The position numbers and the translations under genes are program-made. 64,000 nt of DNA from Nitrospira sp. (GTDB taxonomy: Bacteria; Nitrospirota; Nitrospiria; Nitrospirales; Nitrospiraceae): positions 372,001 through 436,000 of the forward strand of contig CP060499.1 in NCBI GenBank assembly GCA_024760525.1, in the 5' to 3' direction. Each line of letters opens with the position of its first letter. Positions within the stretch are counted from its first letter, which is position 1. Below are positions 15,603 to 24,376 of the stretch, piece after piece. The notes under the pieces are model-generated. The model was not told where the DNA came from and did no database searches. It saw only the letters and a program-made list of their open reading frames with translations.

Positions 15603-17453
15603 ATGAGCGACCAGACTCATATCGCGCTCGTCAATATGCCGTTCAGCTACGCCAAGTATCCCTCGATTCAACTCGGTACGCTTTCTACGCTTCTGAAGTC
15701 CAACGGGATTCCCGTCGATTGCCATCATTTGAACGTGCGCTTCGCCCACCTGATCGGGGTGAATTTGCACGAGGCGATTTGTGAAAAACGGGCGCTCTTC
15801 GGTGAATGGCTGTTTTCCTACCTCCTGTTCCGATCCAACCCAAAACGTGCCGAGTATCCGCGGGTGTTCAAGCCGGTATTTGAGCAGTTGGCTCAAGAGA
15901 GTGGGAAGCCGATCGGATATTTTGAGGAAATGGCGACGCGCATCGCCCCGCAGTTTCTGACCTGGGCGCTTCGCTCCATCAATTGGGGGCAGTACAAGGT
16001 GGTCGGATTTACCTCGACGTTCGACCAGAACGTGGCGAGTCTGACAATGGCCAAGTTGATCAAGGATCTCTATCCGCAGGTCACGATCGTCTTTGGGGGG
16101 GCGAACTTCGACGGCGAGATGGGCCATGAGTACTTCAGGGCGTTTCCCTTTATCGATCATGTCGTAGTCGGTGAGGGTGAAGAAAGCTTCCTTCCGTTGG
16201 TACGACAGATTCTGGCCGGCAAGACAGAAGGCTATCCGAACGGCGTGGCCTATCGGCAAGGGGAGCAGATTGAGTTCACGGAGAATACGGAGCTCTTCTC
16301 CGATTTTTCGAAGACCGGACCACCCGACTATGACGACTATTATCACCTGCTCGCGGAACTCGGCCAAACCGCGCAAGGACTGGATCGCATTCTTCTGTAT
16401 GAAGGCTCTCGCGGCTGTTGGTGGGGGGAGAAACATCACTGCACATTCTGTGGGCTCAATGCGCAGAGCATGAAGTTTCGGGCGAAAGCGCCACAGCAGG
16501 TCATGCGGGAAATCGCTTATCTCTCACATCGGTACGATGCGGTACGGTTTCGTATGGTCGATAACATCATCGACATGTCGTATATCGAAGAGCTGTTCGG
16601 AAGACTCGCGGCGGACCATTGCGACCTGGATGTATTTATCGAAACCAAGAGTAATTTGCAGAAGCGCCAGATCAAGACCTTGGCGGCAGGTGGGGTGAAA
16701 TGTATGCAGCCCGGATTGGAAAGTCTGAGTCTTGCTCAGCTGCATGCCATGGACAAGGGCGCCACGCCGATGCAGAACATCATCTGCCTCAAATGGAGTC
16801 TCTATTATCACGTGACGGTGCTCTGGAATATCCTGCTTGGTTTTCCAGGGGAGACCAACGAGGATTATCAACGCCAGCTCAGCTTGATCCCTTCGCTGGT
16901 CCACCTCCAGCCGCCGGAGGCGACGGGAAAGTTCTGGTTACAGCGTTTCAGCCCCTATTTCACCAGACCACACGAGTACGGAGTGCGCATTACCGGGCCG
17001 GGAATGGCGTACGAGTATGTCTATGACGCAGAGAGGATCGACCTGAGGAAGATCGCCTATGATTTCGAGTACGAACTCGACAACTGGCCAGTGGATCCTC
17101 ACGCGTATCAAGAGCTCGTTGCAGCGATTGAAGGCTGGCAGCGAATGCATCGGTCGAGAGAGCGCCCGTTCCTGTACTATTCAAAAGCGCCAAACTATGT
17201 GACGGTCTATGACGGCAGGGATCCAAAGGAGCCGGTTCGCCGGAGATATGAAGGTTTGGCGGGGTCGGTGATCGAGATCTGCAACGAATCGGCGAAGAGC
17301 ATCGAGCAGATTCGTACAGCAGTTGCGGGACGAACCGAATGCGATGACGCAGCATTGTTGCCAATCCTCAACGACCTCACGGCACAGCGTGTCTTGTATC
17401 AAGAACGCGGCAAGTACTTGACACTGGCCATTCCGGAGAATCCCTATCTGTAG
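15603..17453 (+). CDS. RiPP-maturation-type B12-binding radical SAM protein
   Basis: 616 residues. An N-terminal Rossmann B12-binding-like domain covers about residues 1-230 (VGFTSTFDQN, then VFGGANFDG and VVGEGEESF). A radical SAM domain carries the unusual cluster motif C272-x7-C280-x2-C283 in RGCWWGEKHHCTFCGLN. This motif is the hallmark of the RiPP maturation radical SAM protein 1 family (TIGR03975-like). Later motifs ETKSN, GLESLS and LLGFPGET fit radical SAM. The C-terminal about 120 residues resemble a peptide-recognition winged-helix (RRE-like) region (SKSIEQI..., RVLYQERGKYLTLAIP). No convincing precursor peptide is adjacent, so the substrate is unknown. The GAGGCAGCAG RBS is weak. 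Confidence 0.87.
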   Translation: MSDQTHIALVNMPFSYAKYPSIQLGTLSTLLKSNGIPVDCHHLNVRFAHLIGVNLHEAICEKRALFGEWLFSYLLFRSNPKRAEYPRVFKPVFEQLAQESGKPIGYFEEMATRIAPQFLTWALRSINWGQYKVVGFTSTFDQNVASLTMAKLIKDLYPQVTIVFGGANFDGEMGHEYFRAFPFIDHVVVGEGEESFLPLVRQILAGKTEGYPNGVAYRQGEQIEFTENTELFSDFSKTGPPDYDDYYHLLAELGQTAQGLDRILLYEGSRGCWWGEKHHCTFCGLNAQSMKFRAKAPQQVMREIAYLSHRYDAVRFRMVDNIIDMSYIEELFGRLAADHCDLDVFIETKSNLQKRQIKTLAAGGVKCMQPGLESLSLAQLHAMDKGATPMQNIICLKWSLYYHVTVLWNILLGFPGETNEDYQRQLSLIPSLVHLQPPEATGKFWLQRFSPYFTRPHEYGVRITGPGMAYEYVYDAERIDLRKIAYDFEYELDNWPVDPHAYQELVAAIEGWQRMHRSRERPFLYYSKAPNYVTVYDGRDPKEPVRRRYEGLAGSVIEICNESAKSIEQIRTAVAGRTECDDAALLPILNDLTAQRVLYQERGKYLTLAIPENPYL

Positions 17454-17800
17454 AGACAATCGCCTCCACGGGATTTGCCTTCGATTTGAAAAGCCGCTGA
17501 ATGGGATCGGATTGCTATTGTGCCTGGTACTAGACAGTTTTTAGTCCCCACGCTACACTCCCGCCCATCAAACCGGGTCTTTACGTAAGAGCCGCTCGGA
17601 TCTGTCTAGAGAGGTGGCCATGACGGTTGCTCCGACCGTTCTGGGTTTATTCCTCACACCACACTGTGTGCCTGCGCTGCTACGTCGACCATTATTCCTA
17701 GTTTCACTCTATAGGTGACCAATTGAAGGACTCAAAAATGCGTTGCAGAGGTTGTCGTCTGGAATCAGATATGTAGTTCTTGAACAGGACACGGCCTTCC
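17454..17800. other. Intergenic region with one short frame
   Basis: Between the radical SAM gene and the DUF4062 gene the only short frame with a good start is 17620-17718 (32 codons, ATG behind GAGAGGTGG), giving a hydrophobic peptide with one Cys (residue 16). It has no recognised RiPP leader motif and is recorded only as a candidate. A 12-codon Cys-rich frame (17738-17776) follows just before the DUF4062 start. AACCGGGT and short hairpins are present, but no clear promoter. Confidence 0.35.
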
Positions 17801-19090
17801 ATGTCGTTTGAGAAAAGAAACTTGAGGGTATTCTTGAGTTCCAGTATGGGCGAATTTCGTGCCCATAGAACCGCTGTAAAACACGAGCTGGATTCCCTGG
17901 AGATTCCCAATTTTGTGTTTGAAAGAGAGGGTGCATCCGATCAAGCACCGGAGGAAATCTTTCGGGCGGCGGTGCGGGGAGCCAGTGTGTACATCGGGGT
18001 GTTTGGAAAAGCATGTGGAACGTATACGAAGGAAGAATACGAAATGGCTCGGGCACAGCGGGTTGCCTGTCATTTGTATGTTCAACAGATGAGTGATGAC
18101 GAACGCAGCGAAGAGCTAAAGGAGTTTTTGAAAGGTCTAAGCGGAGTTTCGGACGTACCGACGCTGTACTATTTTCAATCCACAGACGATCTGGTTGCGC
18201 AAATCAAGCGCGACCTCTGGGCCTGGAGAGATCGGTTGGTAGGTCATGAGAATTGGGATGAAAACCAAATCGATCTGAAAGACAGCCTGCCGATTTTGTG
18301 TGATCGAGACCTTCAGGAAATTCAATTGGAGACGCAGGTTGTCTCCTATTTCCAAGTGCGCTCCACACGACCGTTGTTGCTGATTTTGCCCGGACCAGTT
18401 CAAGAAAAACATGGGCTCTATCTAGAAAGGGTCAAGTTGTGTTCCTTGGGTGAATATTTGGCTAAGGCCAGCATTCGGGGCGAGAAAAAAATCATCCGAT
18501 TCCGGAAGTCTCCCTGCGCGATGACCACTCCTGCTCATCTCCAGATGGAAATCCTGGGGCTGCTGCGTGGGCAGGAGACGGGAGACGACGGAGTGATCGT
18601 GGCCCATATCAAACAAGCACGGATAAAGGCGCTCTTGATCGAAATACAGCTGCTGGCTTCTGAATGCGAGGGGAATCCTCAAAAGCCTTTGCAACTCATC
18701 GCGAGCTATCTGGCCGCCTTTCCCGATACCAGGGAAAGTGTCTTGGTGGGTGTTGTGGTGTCTCTGGAGGAGGATGAGAAGCAAGGCTGGTTGAGTCGGC
18801 TGTGGGGCAGAGGAGGCTCAAACAGATCGGCCGATCTGTTTGAGAGGAGTATCCAGGATTTAGAAGAACGATATCGGGATGGTTCGAAGCTCCTGGTCAA
18901 GGTGTTGCCTCGCTTGACTTCTCCGAAAGTGGCTGATGTGCGGCGATGGTTGGAGCATGAGCTTGTGAAGTCCTCGGCCCTCAGGGTAGGGGAGAGAGAA
19001 ATTGAGGCGATATTTCAAGGTCGCGACAGTCTGCCGATGGACGACCTCTATCCGAAGTTAGCGGACCTATTGGGAAAACGTAGGGGGTAA
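17801..19090 (+). CDS. DUF4062 protein with degenerate STAND-like domain
   Basis: 429 residues from ATG 17801 (an in-frame TTG at 17780 is less likely). Residues about 5-105 form a DUF4062 domain (LRVFLSSSMGEFRAHRTAV, then SVYIGVFG, and TYTKEEYEMARAQ), a Rossmann/TIR-like fold found in signalling and conflict proteins. Residues about 165-300 look like a P-loop NTPase that lost its Walker A (LLLILPGPVQEKHGLYLERV, no GK[ST]), resembling the inactive-STAND domains described in NTP-dependent conflict systems. The C-terminal 130 residues are helical and charged. It is followed 50 bp later by a MoxR ATPase and then a giant vWA-like/FGE membrane protein, probably one operon. Confidence 0.8.
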   Translation: MSFEKRNLRVFLSSSMGEFRAHRTAVKHELDSLEIPNFVFEREGASDQAPEEIFRAAVRGASVYIGVFGKACGTYTKEEYEMARAQRVACHLYVQQMSDDERSEELKEFLKGLSGVSDVPTLYYFQSTDDLVAQIKRDLWAWRDRLVGHENWDENQIDLKDSLPILCDRDLQEIQLETQVVSYFQVRSTRPLLLILPGPVQEKHGLYLERVKLCSLGEYLAKASIRGEKKIIRFRKSPCAMTTPAHLQMEILGLLRGQETGDDGVIVAHIKQARIKALLIEIQLLASECEGNPQKPLQLIASYLAAFPDTRESVLVGVVVSLEEDEKQGWLSRLWGRGGSNRSADLFERSIQDLEERYRDGSKLLVKVLPRLTSPKVADVRRWLEHELVKSSALRVGEREIEAIFQGRDSLPMDDLYPKLADLLGKRRG

Positions 19091-19140
19091 ATCCAGTCGG
19101 TTTGCCATCAAATGGAAAACTTTTCCAAGGAGGAGATATC

Positions 19141-20133
19141 GTGCCATTTCCGTTTATCACAGGAATAGCCTCACAGCCGCCGGCCCAGCCGGTGAACTTG
19201 CCACAACCGTCCAAAGCCAAACAACTGGATCCTGCCGGCTATCTCATGGATCAGCCGTTGGTGGATGCGGTCAATGTGGCGTTGCTCCTAAGCCAGCCGT
19301 TGTTGCTGACCGGCGAGCCCGGCACAGGCAAAACCCAATTGGCCTACCGTGTGGCGTGGGAGTTGGGTTTTGGAGAACCGCTGCGCTTTGATACGAAATC
19401 AGGGAGCACCGCGAAAGATGTGCTCTATCGCTATGACACACTGAGCCGCTTTCATGCCGCCAATACGAATTCGGGCAGCCAGAATAATTTGGATTACCTG
19501 ACCTACGTAGGATTGGGGAAAGCCATTGTCTTGTCCCGCGAACCAAGAGACGTGCAGGCGATTCTCCCGCGGACCTTTCGGCACACAGGACCGAAACGCA
19601 GCGTGGTCCTGATTGATGAGATTGACAAAGCCTCGCGGGATTTCCCCAACGATCTGCTGTTGGAGATCGATGCCCTGCGATTCCACATTCCGGAGCTGAA
19701 CGAGGAGGTCGAAGCGGATCCGGAGCTTCGGCCCGTGCTCGTGCTCACCAGCAATTCGGAGCAGAACCTGCCGGATGCCTTCCTGCGTCGGTGTATTTAC
19801 TATCACATTCCCTTACCGGATCGGACAAGGCTGGCTGAAATTGTTCGAAGCCGACTCTCGGGCGTCAGTCCGGCTCAGGAGAATTCTCTACTGCTGGATT
19901 CGGCACTGGATTTGTTTCATGAGGTACGCGAATTGGATTTGAGGAAGCCTCCGTCGACGGCGGAACTGCTCAATTGGCTGCAGACGCTTGAACACTATGG
20001 CGTTGACAAGAACAGGAAGGTAACCGATGCTCCAGAGCCTTTGAAAAAGAGTATCAGCACGCTCGCGAAAACCCAGGAAGATAGGAATATGCTGATGACC
20101 TGGGTGCAGGAACGATTTGCCAAGCATTCCTGA
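19141..20133 (+). CDS. MoxR-family AAA+ ATPase
   Basis: This is a 330-residue MoxR-type AAA+ ATPase, a chaperone-like family that usually acts with vWA proteins. The start is GTG 19141 behind a near-perfect SD (AAGGAGG, 7 nt spacing); a TTG at 19102 is unsupported. Walker A is GEPGTGKT (58-65); Walker B is VVLIDEIDKA (about 154-163); sensor 1 is LTSNSEQNLPDAFLRRC, with the arginine finger pair; a C-terminal lid follows. It lies 8 bp upstream of the 1327-residue protein, which carries a CoxE-like N-terminus and a vWA-like region, so the two are likely partners. Confidence 0.9.
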   Translation: MPFPFITGIASQPPAQPVNLPQPSKAKQLDPAGYLMDQPLVDAVNVALLLSQPLLLTGEPGTGKTQLAYRVAWELGFGEPLRFDTKSGSTAKDVLYRYDTLSRFHAANTNSGSQNNLDYLTYVGLGKAIVLSREPRDVQAILPRTFRHTGPKRSVVLIDEIDKASRDFPNDLLLEIDALRFHIPELNEEVEADPELRPVLVLTSNSEQNLPDAFLRRCIYYHIPLPDRTRLAEIVRSRLSGVSPAQENSLLLDSALDLFHEVRELDLRKPPSTAELLNWLQTLEHYGVDKNRKVTDAPEPLKKSISTLAKTQEDRNMLMTWVQERFAKHS

Positions 20134-20141
20134 CGCACGAG

Positions 20142-23100
20142 ATGTTGCATCCAGAGGAGATAGGTGACCTTGCAGACCATCTTAGAGGAGAAGGCTATAG
20201 ACCCTCGCTCTATCAAGTCCTGGCCGCGCAAGAGACGGTCCGCGAGGAATCACGGAGGGCTGTAGCCCTTGGATCCCTGGTGCGGCTTACAACTCTCCTC
20301 CGTCCGATCTTCTGTTCCACTCCCGAAGAGCAAGAACGGTTTGAGAAGATTTACCTTGAATGGCTGCGGGATCGGAGCGGGCGCGCCTATACGATACCCG
20401 TGATCCCAATCCCTCAGCCTCCTCCTGATAAACAGCACACACATTGGCGCATGAAGCTGGCGGCGGCGGGGTTACTCGTCTTGCCGGCGCTCACGGCGTG
20501 GTTTCTTTGGCAAGATCTTCGCTCACGTGAAGCAGTGGGCCGAGTCATGGCGGACAACCAGCCCGTCGCTCAGGCGACGGTACGACTGGGTGAACAGACG
20601 GTTACAACGGATGCACAAGGCACCTTCAAAGTTGTCTTCAAAAATGATGACATGCCGCTGCAATTGCTGATCGAAACGAAGGAGTATCTCTCGAGCCAAT
20701 CTCTTGCCGGGCAAACGATCAAGGCGAGTCGAAAGTTGTTCTACTTGTATCCAATAGATCTGGACACCCAATTCCCGATCGGTGAGGTGCAACTTGCCAG
20801 GGAAACACCCTCGCCCATCCTGCCGCGGGTGCCTGATGTGCCTGCGCTTCAGCCGTCTCCCGCAACAATGAGTCTGGAGCGGATACCAAGCCGCAGACCT
20901 CCGATTCTTCCCTGGTGGGCGAGGCTTTCCTATCCAACTGCCCTGGCAGTGGTGACACCTGGGTTAGTCGTGCTGGTGTGGCTCCTCTACCGGTTCAGCC
21001 GCCGCGCCGTGCTCAAACGTCAGTCGAGCCTGATTCGTCCGCAACTCAAACAGATCCAGGTCCAGGCCGGGACCCGACGAATTTTTCCTTCGCTTTCGTT
21101 GAGGCACGTCACACAGCGTCTCCGTCAAACGCGCTTTGAGGAGTCTGCTGAACTGGACGTCCGGAGCACGATTCACCGCACGATGAATCGTGGAGGCTTA
21201 TTCACGCCGGTGTTTGGCTCCAAACGCGAGCCTGGTTATGTGGCCCTGATCGACCGCGCAACGGTGGCCGACCACCAGGCCAATGTCGCGGCCCAATTGG
21301 TGAAGGATTTAGCCAAAGGGTATGTCTTGGTTCGTCAGTATGAATTTGATGAACAGCCGACCATGCTGCGGAGGGTAGATCCACTCCGTGGCGAACCGAA
21401 GCATGGAATGGGCGCGGCGGCCGTGGCGGCGATGACAGAGTTCATGGAATTAGGGGAGGTAACGGCCAAGTTTCCCACCAGTCGCTTGCTCTGCTTTGCA
21501 GATCCCATGACCTGTTTTGATCCATTGACTGGAAAAATCCGACCATGGGTCGAAACGCTGGAAGCCTGGGAGGAACGGTTCCTGTTTACCACCCGCACGT
21601 ATGGTCGATGGGGACAAGCAGAACGGATTCTGAGCCGGCGCGGCTTTCAGGTCATACCGCTCTCTCTTCTCGGTCTGCGGCTATTTTCGCAGCTTTTGGA
21701 GCAGGGCAGTCCTCCAGTGACGACCACCAAAGTCGCCTCACGAGAACGGCGGGATCTCTATGATCGAACAGCCCAACGATGGCTGGAGCGGCATCCGCCT
21801 TCACAGGACGTCATAGCAAGGTTGATGAATGACATCCGGAAAGAATTGGGGCCGGACGGGATCCATTGGCTGGCAGCCTGTGCCGCCTACCCGGAAATTC
21901 ACTGGGCTCTGACGCTGGAGTGGGGCGTCCGTCTGTTCGGTCACGGCCCTACTGCGGAGGCGCTACTGCCCAAGCTCATGCCACTCGTCTGGTTTCGGCA
22001 AGCCTTCATGCCTGATTGGTTCCGTCATGCGCTCTATGACCAGTTGACGGGGCAAGAGGCTGATCGGATCAGTCAGGATCTCGGCGAAATAATCAGCGCC
22101 CTGAACCCTGAACGGGCCGCCGCACTCCAACTCCATATCGCCTTGCCGCCTGGCGCGAAACAACAATCAGCCGATGCCGGTGGAGGGAGCAGCGCGTGGT
22201 TCCAGAACCTCCGTCGCAGATTGGCGATACAAGAAATGGGGCGAGCTGCTGAGCCGGGGAGCCCCATGCGCGACTACGTCATGCTGCAATACCTGTCCGG
22301 GAAACAAGGGAAGTCTCTCACTGCTAATGCGCCCAAGGCGTTGCTGACACTCCTGTTTCCCAAGGGACAACCGTGGCTAGGATTTCGACCGCTTTTCCTC
22401 GTGATGGCTGCATGCCTGGTGTCCACCGGCCTCTGGTGGTCGGAGGATCCTGCACCGGTACCCTTACCGTCACCCATCGCAGATGTGGGGTTTCTTTCGG
22501 AGACGAATGAAGTGTTCCTCAAGCGTGAAAACGGGCGTGTGGAACGCTGGGGGCAGAAAGGCCCGGAGTTGGTTCTCCTGGAATCGGGTGAGGAAGGAGC
22601 CCTCGCCGATCGCGTGCACAAGGTCACCATGGGGCAACTTCGCGTGGCTGATCCGACGAAAGAGTTCGAGCTGACCTATGAGAAAGAGGGGCTGCTCCGT
22701 GTGACCGTGCATGAGGATGGACGGGAACTCGCACGAGAACCAGCGCCCGCGGCTCAGGTAGCCAGTCTGCATTGGCCGGCCGGTTTCGACGCATTCTTGG
22801 TAGTGGTCCACGCAGACGTTCCCGACCTAGTGAAACTCAATGGGCTTGAGAGCTTGCGTCAGCGGGAGATTGCGAGAAAGACGGATGAACAAGCATCTGC
22901 TGCAGCGAAGGCCGACGAGGCCGAAGCGAGGGCCAAGGTGAAGGAGGCGAAAATAGCGGAAGCCAAGCGGCAGGCTGAATCCGCTGCGAAGAAGAAAGCC
23001 GCCGGAGATGCGCTCCAGGCGGCTGATGAAAAGAAGCGCCCACAGTCCAACGAGACAACATCAGCCGAAAAGTCGGCACCGTCGACGGACATCAAGCAAA

Positions 23101-24125
23101 GCGGCGTGCGTGAACCGGGCCTCTCCAGGTCAGCGCAACAGCAGTCGGGACCGAATACTCAAGAACACTCTCAGAGCCAACAACTGGTAATGAAGCAACC
23201 ATTACAGGAGCAGCTGGTTGGGAAACCGCCTTCAAGAATCACCGGTAAAGATGGTGCTCCGATGGTGCTCATTCCGCCAGGGAACTTTCTGATGGGCAGC
23301 ACGGAAGACGAGGTGGATCGGGCGATCCGATCTTGTGTCAATGAGTTGAAGAAAGATCAGCAAACCTGCGACGGCTTGTACAAGCCCGAACTCCCTCAGC
23401 ACCAAGTCCGAATCGACGAGTTTTATCTGGACAAGTACGAGGTGACTAACCGACTTTTCCAACAGTTCGTTCAGCAAACCGGCCACCAGACCACAGCGGA
23501 GGAGAAAGGCAGCGCGATGTCCTTTAGCGAGAGAAAAGTGTGGGAGGAAGTGAATGGGGCAACGTGGAGGCAGCCGGAGGGTAGCGAGATAGTCTTTGCC
23601 TCAGAGCGTGCGGAGCATCCTGTGGTATCTGTGTCTTGGGATGATGCACAGGGCTATTGTCGGTGGGCCGGGAAACAGCTACCTACAGAGGCGCAGTTTG
23701 AATATGCGACCCGGGCGGGCACGACGACGGAGTACTGGTGGGGGCAAGGACATCCAGGGGCCAGACGAGTCGAAAACCTTGCAGACGAATCCGCTAGAGA
23801 TCTCCTAAGAGGCATCATCACCGGCTATGACGATGGTGTGATGCGCACCGCACCCGTCGGATCCTATGAGGCAAATCCCTGGGGGCTGTATGACATCACT
23901 GGAAATGTCGCGGAGTGGACGGCGGACTGGTACGACGCCAACTATTACAGCAAAAGCCCGGCTCGCAATCCGACAGGGCCCTCTAACGGCCAGTATCGTG
24001 TGCTCCGCGGTGGAGCCTGGTCCACTGTACTGGTCTACCTACGTTCTGCATACCGCCTCTGGAGCACACCTGCGCATCGGAAGAGCAATATCGGGTTCCG
24101 TTGTGCCCAGGACATTCCGAAGTAA
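20142..24125 (+). CDS. Giant membrane protein: CoxE-like N-terminus, vWA-like region, FGE-fold C-terminus
   Basis: 1327 residues with an unusual architecture. Residues 1-85: helical CoxE-like segment (LRPIFCSTPEEQERF). Residues about 104-124: TM1. Residues 130-210: extracytoplasmic carboxypeptidase-regulatory/Ig-like domain (GRVMADNQPVAQATV...TDAQGTF). Residues 255-285: TM2. Residues about 340-540: probable vWA-like Rossmann region (VALIDRATVADHQAN, FADPMTCF, WGQAERILSRRGFQVIPLS) without a clean DxSxS MIDAS motif. Residues 745-768: TM3. Residues 905-970: Ala/Lys/Glu coiled coil. Residues 1031-1327: FGE fold ending GFRCAQD, presumed periplasmic. The FGE stretch RGGAWSTVLVYLRSAYR lacks the catalytic cysteines. 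It starts 8 bp after the MoxR ATPase. A transmembrane sensor coupled to AAA+ action is inferred. Confidence 0.8.
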   Translation: MLHPEEIGDLADHLRGEGYRPSLYQVLAAQETVREESRRAVALGSLVRLTTLLRPIFCSTPEEQERFEKIYLEWLRDRSGRAYTIPVIPIPQPPPDKQHTHWRMKLAAAGLLVLPALTAWFLWQDLRSREAVGRVMADNQPVAQATVRLGEQTVTTDAQGTFKVVFKNDDMPLQLLIETKEYLSSQSLAGQTIKASRKLFYLYPIDLDTQFPIGEVQLARETPSPILPRVPDVPALQPSPATMSLERIPSRRPPILPWWARLSYPTALAVVTPGLVVLVWLLYRFSRRAVLKRQSSLIRPQLKQIQVQAGTRRIFPSLSLRHVTQRLRQTRFEESAELDVRSTIHRTMNRGGLFTPVFGSKREPGYVALIDRATVADHQANVAAQLVKDLAKGYVLVRQYEFDEQPTMLRRVDPLRGEPKHGMGAAAVAAMTEFMELGEVTAKFPTSRLLCFADPMTCFDPLTGKIRPWVETLEAWEERFLFTTRTYGRWGQAERILSRRGFQVIPLSLLGLRLFSQLLEQGSPPVTTTKVASRERRDLYDRTAQRWLERHPPSQDVIARLMNDIRKELGPDGIHWLAACAAYPEIHWALTLEWGVRLFGHGPTAEALLPKLMPLVWFRQAFMPDWFRHALYDQLTGQEADRISQDLGEIISALNPERAAALQLHIALPPGAKQQSADAGGGSSAWFQNLRRRLAIQEMGRAAEPGSPMRDYVMLQYLSGKQGKSLTANAPKALLTLLFPKGQPWLGFRPLFLVMAACLVSTGLWWSEDPAPVPLPSPIADVGFLSETNEVFLKRENGRVERWGQKGPELVLLESGEEGALADRVHKVTMGQLRVADPTKEFELTYEKEGLLRVTVHEDGRELAREPAPAAQVASLHWPAGFDAFLVVVHADVPDLVKLNGLESLRQREIARKTDEQASAAAKADEAEARAKVKEAKIAEAKRQAESAAKKKAAGDALQAADEKKRPQSNETTSAEKSAPSTDIKQSGVREPGLSRSAQQQSGPNTQEHSQSQQLVMKQPLQEQLVGKPPSRITGKDGAPMVLIPPGNFLMGSTEDEVDRAIRSCVNELKKDQQTCDGLYKPELPQHQVRIDEFYLDKYEVTNRLFQQFVQQTGHQTTAEEKGSAMSFSERKVWEEVNGATWRQPEGSEIVFASERAEHPVVSVSWDDAQGYCRWAGKQLPTEAQFEYATRAGTTTEYWWGQGHPGARRVENLADESARDLLRGIITGYDDGVMRTAPVGSYEANPWGLYDITGNVAEWTADWYDANYYSKSPARNPTGPSNGQYRVLRGGAWSTVLVYLRSAYRLWSTPAHRKSNIGFRCAQDIPK

Positions 24126-24224
24126 CCTGTACTCTTTGACTCCGTTTCCTTTTCTCCGGCTCTTGTATTTTCTATGGCCTGCGGGGTGCATGTGACCGGG
24201 TATTGAATTTTTTTGCATTCCTTT

Positions 24225-24300
24225 GTTCGCCCTGAGCTTGTCGAAGGGCCCCCGATTCCGTGTCATTCCGTTCGTGGTTCGACAGGCTCACGACGAACGG
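24225..24300. repeat. Inverted repeat around CTGAGCTTGTCGAA
   Basis: The 21-nt arms 24225-24245 and 24278-24298 are inverted copies matching at 17 positions. The second arm also forms its own hairpin (CCGTTCGT 24268-24275 with ACGAACGG 24293-24300). This is the widespread intergenic element seen in many bacterial genomes as CCCTGAGCTTGTCGAAGGG / TTCGACAGGCTCA. It separates the giant membrane-protein gene from hcp and may end that transcript. Confidence 0.75.
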
Positions 24301-24376
24301 AGGATCGTGCGAGGTCGGTAACAATTCATTGATCTACTCAAGACAGGACAGCTACCCACTTTCATAGGAGGATATT

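Noticed and set aside
17620..17718. Accepting the 32-codon frame as a RiPP precursor gene
   Set aside because: No leader motif, only one Cys and no repeats; kept only as a candidate in the intergenic note.
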